Shown one piece after another: positions 45,001 through 51,649 of a stretch of DNA of 64,000 bases. The notes under the pieces were generated by a model. The model was not told where the DNA came from, ran no database searches, and was given only the letters and a program-made list of their open reading frames with translations. The stretch covers positions 1 through 64,000 of IMG/VR virus record IMGVR_UViG_3300012039_000002. One strand, 5' to 3'. Every line of letters starts with the position of its first letter. The first letter of the stretch is position 1. The position numbers and the translations under genes are program-made. Origin of the DNA: a virus.

Positions 45001-45991
45001 CGATAAATGACAGCGAAGTGATTTTGAATAGGTTCTTAAGCCCTGTGTAGTTCTTGGCGATGAGAAGAATGTGATGTCTAGGATTGCCGTGAATCTTGCG
45101 TTGTTCAACTGCGCCGTCTTCTTTGCTACCAATGAATGGCATGAGAGCAGCTCTATCAGCAATCATGTATGCTTCAGTCCCAAAAATTGGCTTGATGCCA
45201 ACTTTTCTGGCGGCTTCGTATTGCTTAAAGAAAACGGAGATGTTGCCATGGTTGGTAAGCGATACAGCAGGCGATTTGTGTTTGAGAGCCCATATGATAT
45301 GTTCTTCCGCGGTTCCAATTCCATCTCGGATAGAAAATTCATTGTGGACATGCAAGTTTACGAAATTCTTGACTTTGATCTTTTTGATTAATTCTTTGAG
45401 ATGCGAAAAGTTGTCGCTGGCACCTACGCCGCCCTTTCTAGCAAAGAACGAAGGATGATAGGCTCTAGCAATTGTGTAGTTCCCATTCTTGACAGGGCCT
45501 GCGTAATGATCGAAGGCCAATCCAAAGATGTTGGAAACTGTTTCGCCTAAACATATGATAAGTTCGGGATCGACTATTTCAAGTTCTCTTACGAACTTTT
45601 GAGAGATGCAAGTAGGTAAAACCTTTAGATCGATTTTGTTGTCTTCAGTTGAGCACTTCTGAATATTTGTAATGTAAACTGTTTCGAAAGAAAGACCTAC
45701 TTCTGCTAGCATTTCTTTCATCATATCATAATGGTTGCTGTCTTCTGGCCCGAACACGTGATTGCCTCGGCGATTATGTGAAGGATTCATTCCTACTAAC
45801 ATAACACGCGCTCGCGGATAGCCGCTGGGCTTAACGAACTCTTTATTACATTCTAATTTGAGAAGTGGGCAGGCTTGGCATTCAACCGACGAAGTGTCTT
45901 CTATTGCGTCAACTATGTCAGCAAAATTTGAATCAATTTCTATTGGTTGTACTGCGTAACTAACTCCCGATATTGCTATTGCTTTCGTCAT
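42008..45991 (-). CDS. Fusion of uracil-DNA glycosylase and DNA polymerase III alpha subunit
   Basis: 1327 residues. Residues 35-200 are a family 4-type uracil-DNA glycosylase: Cys38-x2-Cys41 and later Cys pair for a 4Fe-4S cluster, VMLVGMNPSHNRRG, and the ARAYHPSFF active-site motif. From about 213 comes DnaE: the PHP domain (LHVHNEFSIRDG, TNHGNIS, STACAGGEL), the palm with GAGRGSAAGSL and LPDVDIDF, fingers with KATGRHAAGVVVS, and a C-terminal OB-like region. It replicates the phage genome; the fused glycosylase would remove uracil at the fork. Confidence 0.9.
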   Translation of the reverse strand: MTKAIAISGVSYAVQPIEIDSNFADIVDAIEDTSSVECQACPLLKLECNKEFVKPSGYPRARVMLVGMNPSHNRRGNHVFGPEDSNHYDMMKEMLAEVGLSFETVYITNIQKCSTEDNKIDLKVLPTCISQKFVRELEIVDPELIICLGETVSNIFGLAFDHYAGPVKNGNYTIARAYHPSFFARKGGVGASDNFSHLKELIKKIKVKNFVNLHVHNEFSIRDGIGTAEEHIIWALKHKSPAVSLTNHGNISVFFKQYEAARKVGIKPIFGTEAYMIADRAALMPFIGSKEDGAVEQRKIHGNPRHHILLIAKNYTGLKNLFKITSLSFIESFYRFPLIDFKLLSENKEGIIVSTACAGGELNRLLEHDKMDEARAYVKKYKDEFGDNFYIELMSMDYSHQWRLNPKLWAIAKEMGVTPIVTTDAHYLYPNDQKVHEAILLLQTKKSYTEEKEKEPSEEEVSEEDQADNENEKLWEFVVKDLYLKTFDQIIKDWKEGRWFGDNPPADEKEAVAAAINGSYEVFSKVDSFQLDTSLKIPKLYEDAARVLYQKVADALVVKGFSKNEVYRQRCRHEYDIIIKLGFVDYFLILEDMIKWTKQKFGRYEVGAGRGSAAGSLINYLLEITDVDPIKHGLLFERFLDEGRKDLPDVDIDFSPAVRDEVKQYLVDKYGADKVATIGNYHIGKVKGCIKDASRIYNLDYQTVNEITKDLPFTIYTTEGKKEQLDNMPYDYLLSHFPKVKKFFEQNPNVETLFKRLRNSIKATGRHAAGVVVSGVTIYDWIPLIRSKEFIVTANTEGGDYHELTGQGFVKFDILGLNNLAVVNDTVRLINSRHKVDIDWDKIDIDSKEAYALARKGDLFGVFQFESNLALKTILDVKPECFDDLSAINAIIRPGPLDMGMNVEFAKRKAAGNWRDLTHESYADYLKGTYGIVVYQEDFMRLFKELGEFDPIEINKSRKDLVKYERSTKYETARLKRVDSWEHKFVTNASKKMPAEVAKELWEQIRAFSRYAFNKSHSDSYTYTSFRELWLKAHYGIEFYTALLNNTARSKEDKYGTSTIAKYISRIQTSAIYYESEGKFIKRDKVKILPVDVNESDFEFSIDKDGNIRFGLTFVKGITPDAAAEIIRRRPFTGINDFINSDHKQLKNKRVIVALIQSGALDSIAGGVSRADMYNEFVKIRKYKEDPVSWSLSDIIANEIELMNVSFTEVTYFVGQRDRIKEKYPDFKLRMLEDVVDLENEGELAAVFRISTVEKKKSKKGKPYYVVGLSDGISSMSRVYYWGDKEIQDGDQKIDIMDTNNLYIGKLQRSNSYNQLRQLKLIDKISR

Positions 45992-46949
45992 CTGTAATTT
46001 CCTTTATGAATGAGATTGCTTCCTGTAGGTTGTCTACGGGCTTGCATTCCTCAACGCTTTGCCATCCGCCATCGATATCATATTTGTTCGTTTCGTTTCT
46101 TACGTAAATGTTGCATACGTTAGGACGTTCAGCGGTATTAATAAGATTATATACATTATCTTCGATAAAGTACACCTCTTTGTTATTGAATCGATCGAAA
46201 AAGTACTTTTTCTCACCGAGGTCTGTGAAATGAATCATGTCTACCCATTGACTCATTCCTCTGTTGAACAACCACTCAACCGTATACATATACAGAATAG
46301 GGTAAGTTTTGACGGGTCTATTGGTGAGAAGAGATACTATCCCTTTTTTGTGACAAATACGAAGAAGGTCTCTTGCGTTATCTACAGCGGGCAAAATCAT
46401 TTTAAATCCACAAAGTCGATATTCTTCTTTGAGTTCTTTATAGAGGTCTATGTTAGCACTTCTCCACGTGCAAAAGTCTTGAAACGTCTCAAACTTTCCG
46501 ATGCCAATTTTATCTCCAAACCACGTTCTATATGCAAGCCCAATATCAGCTAATACGCCATCTATATCGATAATGAAAGTATACTGAGCGCTCTTGAATT
46601 TGTCGCTGTTCATGAAAAGCCGCTGATTGAATTTCTGGTCTATAGTCTTGTTTTTCATGTTTATTTTGCGGACTAACTCATCATAACTGATGTCAAATTC
46701 GTGACAGACATTGAACGCGTATTTCATAATGTCCACTACAGCGTCAGCCGCTTCTACTTTTTGTAGAAGAAGAGAGTTAGCTTTGTGCTCTTTTGAAGGG
46801 TCCCAATCGAGAGTGTTCATGACATCAGTAACGTTCTTGTTGATGCCGATGCAATAATCCTTTATTCTATCGACATGCGTCTTGTTAGCGTATTCTACTT
46901 GATTTATTTTGTCGAAGAAAACTTTTTGAAGATCATACAGATTTTTCAT
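45960..46949 (-). CDS. Fusion of all-alpha dUTPase/MazG-like and HAD hydrolase domains
   Basis: 329 residues from the Met at 46949 (SD gggaagaag). The first 120 residues are helical with NTLDWDPSKEHKANSLLLQK and KVEAADAVVDIMKYAFNV, the E..xD pattern of dimeric dUTPases. From about 125 a HAD domain begins: FIIDIDGVLAD, LLTNRPVKTYP and YFIEDNVYNL. Together they could convert dUTP to dUMP and dephosphorylate a nucleotide. Ends inside the start of the polymerase gene. Confidence 0.75.
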   Translation of the reverse strand: MKNLYDLQKVFFDKINQVEYANKTHVDRIKDYCIGINKNVTDVMNTLDWDPSKEHKANSLLLQKVEAADAVVDIMKYAFNVCHEFDISYDELVRKINMKNKTIDQKFNQRLFMNSDKFKSAQYTFIIDIDGVLADIGLAYRTWFGDKIGIGKFETFQDFCTWRSANIDLYKELKEEYRLCGFKMILPAVDNARDLLRICHKKGIVSLLTNRPVKTYPILYMYTVEWLFNRGMSQWVDMIHFTDLGEKKYFFDRFNNKEVYFIEDNVYNLINTAERPNVCNIYVRNETNKYDIDGGWQSVEECKPVDNLQEAISFIKEITDDESNSNIGS

Positions 46950-47889
46950 TCTTCTTCCCATTAAACTTTCTTGTATAGTTGTGAGCCCAATGGATAACAT
47001 CCTCAGTCTTTATGGAGTGATTCATTTGAGCATAGCGTCCCACTAACTTTATAGAACCAAGCTCTCTAAGCTTCAAGCTTCTTGATATTTGAGTAGCTGT
47101 TTTGATGCTATCCAATACCCATTCTCCGTAGATAGCAAGAAACGCTTCTGGAGTTTTTGTTTCATACACCCATTTGTCTAGTTCTGGTACATACGTTTTG
47201 CGGTGCCAAGGATCAGTAACACTGTAAATGTAATCGAACTGTCCTCTGCCCTTTTCGTCAACAAGAAAGAAATTCATGAGGTCTGGAGTTGTTGAGATCT
47301 TAACTGTCACAGAAGTGTTGGACAACATCCCAGTTAAAGCGGGCAAAGGAATAGTTGATATGATATTGTCTCCGTAGAAAACGTCTTTATCCGTTGTCAC
47401 TTTTCTATGTGAGATGTTCTTTATGTTAGCTATTATAATATGGTTGCTATCAGATTTTCCTGCTAAATCCAAACAGCGCTTAAGAAGTGATTTGCCCAAT
47501 GCTACTTGAGAAACTTCAAACGCTGTGAAACTAGACTTCCCACCGCCGGTTAAATGTGATGATTCTGTTCCATTAGTTCCGTGTGCTTTGAAGGCATATT
47601 TGTTCTTAAAGTCGTCGGTGGCAAAATTGCGAACGTCGTCGTTAATCTTATAGCCGATGAAGACTTCTCTTGTTTTAGTAGGAAACCCTAACCTACGAAG
47701 TAAGGCTTCAGTGTCCTTGTTTTGGTGCAGGAATCTAGGGCCAAGTGGAAACTTTGTGTTAGTCTGGCTTGCGATGTTGTTCGTTATCACAAGGTTTCTG
47801 GTTCTAGTTGATTCTGCAAGGTAATGAAAGACTGTTAGTCCGGCAATACCTGATCCAAGGATCACATTGTCGTAGTTAGGGTTGGCCAT
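46933..47889 (-). CDS. FAD-dependent oxidoreductase
   Basis: 318 residues. NVILGSGIAGLTVFHYL is a dinucleotide-binding GxGxxG motif at the N terminus, and LVGRYAQMNHSIKTEDVIHWA near the end matches the second FAD-contacting motif of the amine oxidase/UDP-galactopyranose mutase group. Substrate is unknown. It is coupled by overlap to a ThyX-like gene and the dUTPase-HAD gene, so nucleotide or base modification is a fair guess. Confidence 0.75.
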   Translation of the reverse strand: MANPNYDNVILGSGIAGLTVFHYLAESTRTRNLVITNNIASQTNTKFPLGPRFLHQNKDTEALLRRLGFPTKTREVFIGYKINDDVRNFATDDFKNKYAFKAHGTNGTESSHLTGGGKSSFTAFEVSQVALGKSLLKRCLDLAGKSDSNHIIIANIKNISHRKVTTDKDVFYGDNIISTIPLPALTGMLSNTSVTVKISTTPDLMNFFLVDEKGRGQFDYIYSVTDPWHRKTYVPELDKWVYETKTPEAFLAIYGEWVLDSIKTATQISRSLKLRELGSIKLVGRYAQMNHSIKTEDVIHWAHNYTRKFNGKKNEKSV

Positions 47890-48962
47890 TATTTCCTCGC
47901 ATCGAATGCGTTGTCACCAAAGATAGCAAACAACAGGTCGTCCACACTCTGGTAGGCGTTGTTAAGTATGAATTCCTCGTCGAATAGAGCTTTGTCTTTA
48001 TTGCTCAATTTATCGTAATCATTTTCTCCGTATTTAATCCACTCTGTAGGTCCTGGCATCTTAAACCCATGCTCTGCAAGCTCTTCATAGCTAGAGCAGC
48101 TCACATTAAATTCTGAATATTGTTCTTTAGTCGGCCATCTGCCACAGCAAGCAAATAGTGAACTAAAGTATTTTGTCATTCCTTCGGGACCTTCGTGATA
48201 GATACATCTCTTTGCACCATCGCATGCAGGCCGCAAATAGTTTGCTAATAGGGGGAATTTCCGTCCCACAAGCTCTCGAAGAGCAATATGGAGAGCAACT
48301 ATCGAGCTTTCCTCGCAAGCCATTAGTCTCCGGCTGCACTGGCCCTTCAAGGCGAGATAGTTCTGTGTAAAGACGTATGAGTGATTTACGCTCATCGGGA
48401 GGAAAGCTCTCCCACTCTGCCATGACCCCTGACCAATCGAGATCGCTGATTCGTATAGGTCTTTCGTTGCTCTTATCCATTTTTCTACCTCGTATGCGAA
48501 AGCCGCATCCGTTTCCATTCTTTTGCAAACGTCCGGGTAAAATAGGAAATCTGCATCAAGTTTGTTGTTATCTCTTGTTCCAATAGAGGCGAAGGCGGTT
48601 CCGATTCGGACTCTTGCATGCTGGTCAAAAGTATGTCGTGGTGTCCCATTAACTTCGAAAGTGAATTGGACAGCTTCAGCAGCTTGAGGTAGGGTGTTTC
48701 CTGTGAGGACTGCAAGTACGATGCGATATCTGTTCTCAGGAGTAAGTCGTTCCCATTTTCCAGTTGATCCGGTTTCATTGTCGCCCCACGTCGCTGCAGC
48801 CATCGAAGCGATTGCACGGTACGGATTCTTTGTGCAATCATTCATCGCAACATACAGCGCATCCAGTGAATTTTTCCAACTATATGTCTTCTTGGGAGCC
48901 TGAGATGGCAAGGTTCCCATTGCTTCTCTCATGTTGTCTACTTGATCTTTATAGTCACTCAT
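47889..48962 (-). CDS. ThyX-like flavoprotein, diverged
   Basis: 357 residues. TFEVNGTPRHTFDQHARVRIG stands where ThyX has its SRA..Q..RHR motif, and LACEESSIVALHIALRELV matches the later active-site helix. The canonical RHRxxSxNxxSxR is not intact (HARVRIGTAFASIGTRDN), so it probably acts on a different nucleotide than dUMP. A standard ThyX gene is at 51023-51649. The adjacent FAD oxidoreductase could be its partner. Confidence 0.6.
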   Translation of the reverse strand: MSDYKDQVDNMREAMGTLPSQAPKKTYSWKNSLDALYVAMNDCTKNPYRAIASMAAATWGDNETGSTGKWERLTPENRYRIVLAVLTGNTLPQAAEAVQFTFEVNGTPRHTFDQHARVRIGTAFASIGTRDNNKLDADFLFYPDVCKRMETDAAFAYEVEKWIRATKDLYESAISIGQGSWQSGRAFLPMSVNHSYVFTQNYLALKGQCSRRLMACEESSIVALHIALRELVGRKFPLLANYLRPACDGAKRCIYHEGPEGMTKYFSSLFACCGRWPTKEQYSEFNVSCSSYEELAEHGFKMPGPTEWIKYGENDYDKLSNKDKALFDEEFILNNAYQSVDDLLFAIFGDNAFDARK

Positions 48963-49317
48963 GCTTAGCTCCTAATCTTGCTGTAATGTATTCTTTAATT
49001 GGTATCCCTGTATTCGGCACTACTTGAACGCATCGGTCATCCCACAGCTCTATCATATCATAATCTTTTGTGGCTGTCACTTCAAGTTTAGGGAGTCCGT
49101 GTTTCGTAAGCCACGCATGAATTTCGGGAATTTGTGAATCGTCAAAGCCCGCTCGGGCAGTGAAGATCTTTACTTTGTTACCATTAGAAAGCCATTCTTT
49201 TACTCTTCGCATCATTTCAGGAATAGGCTTGCCAATTTTGCCATCACCCCAGCCGTGATATTCGGCTAAAGTACCATCAAGGTCTACGCCAATCCAGGCG
49301 ATTCTTTCACTACTCAT
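48955..49317 (-). CDS. HAD family phosphatase
   Basis: 120 residues, minimal HAD core without cap. WIGVDLDGTLAEY carries the nucleophile and acid Asp, FTARAG the Thr/Ser motif, and IELWDDRCVQV the final acidic motif. It probably dephosphorylates a small metabolite such as a nucleotide. Overlaps both neighbours. Confidence 0.8.
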   Translation of the reverse strand: MSSERIAWIGVDLDGTLAEYHGWGDGKIGKPIPEMMRRVKEWLSNGNKVKIFTARAGFDDSQIPEIHAWLTKHGLPKLEVTATKDYDMIELWDDRCVQVVPNTGIPIKEYITARLGAKHE

Positions 49318-49550
49318 GTAACTTCCCCACGATCTTTATCTTTAAGATATTGATTTGACATTTCTCTGACTACTTTAATAGAAGAGCCCTTTGGTACAAT
49401 AACAGATTTATTGTTTGGAAATAAGCGCTTAAGCGATACGTGTGCGTTGTCCATTTCTTGCATCGTCAAGTCTCTGTCGATTTCTAGTACAACAATGTCA
49501 TTCGGCTCTAGAGAAATGATTTTAGCTTTTTCTACGTTGATATCTCTCAT
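49314..49550 (-). CDS. Hypothetical protein
   Basis: 78 residues, beta-rich (IISLEPNDIVVLEIDRDLTMQEM). ATGA overlaps on both sides. Unknown. Confidence 0.55.
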   Translation of the reverse strand: MRDINVEKAKIISLEPNDIVVLEIDRDLTMQEMDNAHVSLKRLFPNNKSVIVPKGSSIKVVREMSNQYLKDKDRGEVT

Positions 49551-50203
49551 GTAAGTTCTCCCTGATCAACAATAACTCTAGCGACTTCTTTCTTTGAAAG
49601 ATGCGACGTGTCGATAAAGAGGGTGTTCAATCCAAACAACTGAATAAATTCGATGTACTTATTTTCGATAGCTCTTTGTGCTTTCATTCTTTCTTCTACT
49701 GTCTCTGGTTCGGGAACAAAGCCTTTGCTATCTCTGATTCCGAATCCTTTGGCAACGTCCTTTTTAAGACGCTCTATAATTCTATTGCGTAAAACATCGT
49801 CGTCTTTTACAATCAAAAGAAAGATCTTGTAGGGAAAGTTTGTTTTGAGAGCGCTAACGAATTCATGATAGATTTGTTTTGCATATAGTTCATTATATAC
49901 CATTTCTGATAAGAAACAGCGATCTAATATGACTTTCTTATCTTTCACTGACATGAGATATTTCATACATGTCATGTGTGAGATTTGATAAACGACGTCC
50001 CTAGGGATGTGAATCGATGGAATTGCACCTTCGATCTTTGCCCACGTTCCGTTTGTTGGCGGAGGGATATTATATTGGAAAGTGTAATGCTGCGAATCGT
50101 TAAATCGTGGATGATAAAACGTGATGTAAGACTTCTTTTTCTTTAAGATTTCTAGCGTTGTTGTTTTGCCTACGTAATTTGCGCCTTCGATTATGTGCAG
50201 CAT
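49547..50203 (-). CDS. Deoxynucleoside monophosphate kinase (thymidylate kinase-like)
   Basis: 218 residues. Walker A EGANYVGKTT at residues 6-15, ILDRCFLSEMVY as the DRx motif, and a basic LID region (RNRIIERLKKD). It phosphorylates a dNMP to the diphosphate; the exact base is not readable. A second kinase domain is in the 40939 fusion. Confidence 0.82.
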   Translation of the reverse strand: MLHIIEGANYVGKTTTLEILKKKKSYITFYHPRFNDSQHYTFQYNIPPPTNGTWAKIEGAIPSIHIPRDVVYQISHMTCMKYLMSVKDKKVILDRCFLSEMVYNELYAKQIYHEFVSALKTNFPYKIFLLIVKDDDVLRNRIIERLKKDVAKGFGIRDSKGFVPEPETVEERMKAQRAIENKYIEFIQLFGLNTLFIDTSHLSKKEVARVIVDQGELT

Positions 50204-50216
50204 GCTATTCTCCCAT

Positions 50217-50684
50217 TCAAACTTGTATGTAGACGATTTCTACGCCCGCTTCACTGAAAAGTTCTTCGGCTAGTTTCGTTTGTTCTTTCCATCTTTCTGC
50301 GAAATCGTTGTTGATTTTGGGTGAAACAACCTTAAAAATTCCAGATTGAATAATATGGACGGCGCATCTTTCGCAAGATTGTCCGGGCCAATTGTACAGC
50401 GTGTATCCGTCGAGCCTCTCTCTAGATGAAAGAATAGCATTCATTTCGCAATGGATAGTTCTCTTATATTTCTCTTCTCTATTGCTTAGAAGCTCTTCCC
50501 GATCTTTTATCGCCCTTGGAAATCCATTATATCCTACTGCGGCGACGGTTGAATCTGGCCGGACAATAACACACCCAGTTTTCGTCGACGGATCTTTTGA
50601 CCAATTAGACACGTGTTCGGCTAGATAAAGAAATCGAACATGCTTTTTAGAAATGCTATTAATTGGGAAGATTTCTATGGTCAT
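50217..50684 (-). CDS. Deoxycytidylate deaminase
   Basis: 155 residues. HCEMNAI holds the zinc His and catalytic Glu, and SCERCA supplies the two zinc Cys. DPSTKTGCVIV and GYNGFP are dCMP deaminase signatures. It turns dCMP to dUMP, the substrate for ThyX, and helps balance pools if cytosine is modified. Confidence 0.92.
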   Translation of the reverse strand: MTIEIFPINSISKKHVRFLYLAEHVSNWSKDPSTKTGCVIVRPDSTVAAVGYNGFPRAIKDREELLSNREEKYKRTIHCEMNAILSSRERLDGYTLYNWPGQSCERCAVHIIQSGIFKVVSPKINNDFAERWKEQTKLAEELFSEAGVEIVYIQV

Positions 50685-50686
50685 CG

Positions 50687-51019
50687 CTATTCCTTTAACA
50701 TCATCTGTTCGACGGGCTCTTCAAATACTAGCTTTCGCATGTCTTCAAGATGATATTTAGTCGATCGAAGTTCTCCCTCAAGTTTGCCTTCTGGTAATTT
50801 CTCTCCTTCTAGCATTTCCTTTAGCGCTGCTAGAAAGTCCTTTGAATCAATGTAATTGAAAGCGAACGTAGGTTCTCTGAACATTGAGCCTTCGGGAACT
50901 TCTTCGAATTCAAGAGCTGCTCTCTTTGCGACGAAGGTTTTCAGTCCCACTTGTTTGACGATTACAAAGTTCGACGTTCCTGTATAGTCTTGAAATAGAT
51001 ACACTCTAAATGGGTTCAT
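50687..51019 (-). CDS. Hypothetical protein
   Basis: 110 residues, acidic C-terminal half. Lies between ThyX and dCMP deaminase genes with 2-3 nt gaps. No family recognised. Confidence 0.6.
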   Translation of the reverse strand: MNPFRVYLFQDYTGTSNFVIVKQVGLKTFVAKRAALEFEEVPEGSMFREPTFAFNYIDSKDFLAALKEMLEGEKLPEGKLEGELRSTKYHLEDMRKLVFEEPVEQMMLKE

Positions 51020-51022
51020 GCT

Positions 51023-51649
51023 TTACTCCTCGAATTTAATGTCTGCAAATATGTTGGCGGCACCAATTCTCATCACTTGCTCCCACATCTCTTTTGCCAT
51101 GTTTCTGATTTCCCATTGAGCGTGTTTAGAAGTCCTGAGTTTGAAGAAATGGCGGAGCTCTCTAAAATTCATTGTAATAATGATTTCGGAGCAACACGCG
51201 TTGGGTAGAACAAATCTAGCATCTTCTCCCTTGACGCCCATCTTCAATAGTTCGTTATATGTATTCCAAGCGAATAACATGGCATTCTCAAACTTGGCTC
51301 TGGCCATTTGATTCTGGCTACTAACTCCGATGTTCTCTTTATTGTCTAAGATGCTTGGAGGCGTTACATAGTTGGGCTCTGATTCTTTGACATACCGCTG
51401 GCTTCTTTGCGAGTAACTAGCAATCCGATGCCTAACCAGCTGATGAGTAAGAGCTCTGGAAACCCCACCCACTCTATAAGTGACACTAGCATGCTCAAGA
51501 ACAGATTCATGGCCGCTCCTTATTAGATGGTCTATGATGCGGACATGACTACCAGGGCTCTTCTTTTCAAACGAGTCGTAGCAGATTCTGGCAGCCTCTT
51601 CGATTAATAGTTCGGGCGCTGGTGTGAATGCAATGATTTCTACTTTCAT
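51023..51649 (-). CDS. thyX: Flavin-dependent thymidylate synthase ThyX
   Basis: 208 residues. RHRIASYSQRSQRY is the ThyX motif RHRxxSxNxxSxR with one exchange (Asn to Ser/Gln), preceded by ESVLEHASVTY and VSRALTHQLV, and followed by VLPNACCSEI and MNFRELRHFFKLR. It makes dTMP from dUMP with FAD, NADPH and methylene-folate. ATGA overlap with the reductase gene. Confidence 0.93.
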   Translation of the reverse strand: MKVEIIAFTPAPELLIEEAARICYDSFEKKSPGSHVRIIDHLIRSGHESVLEHASVTYRVGGVSRALTHQLVRHRIASYSQRSQRYVKESEPNYVTPPSILDNKENIGVSSQNQMARAKFENAMLFAWNTYNELLKMGVKGEDARFVLPNACCSEIIITMNFRELRHFFKLRTSKHAQWEIRNMAKEMWEQVMRIGAANIFADIKFEE

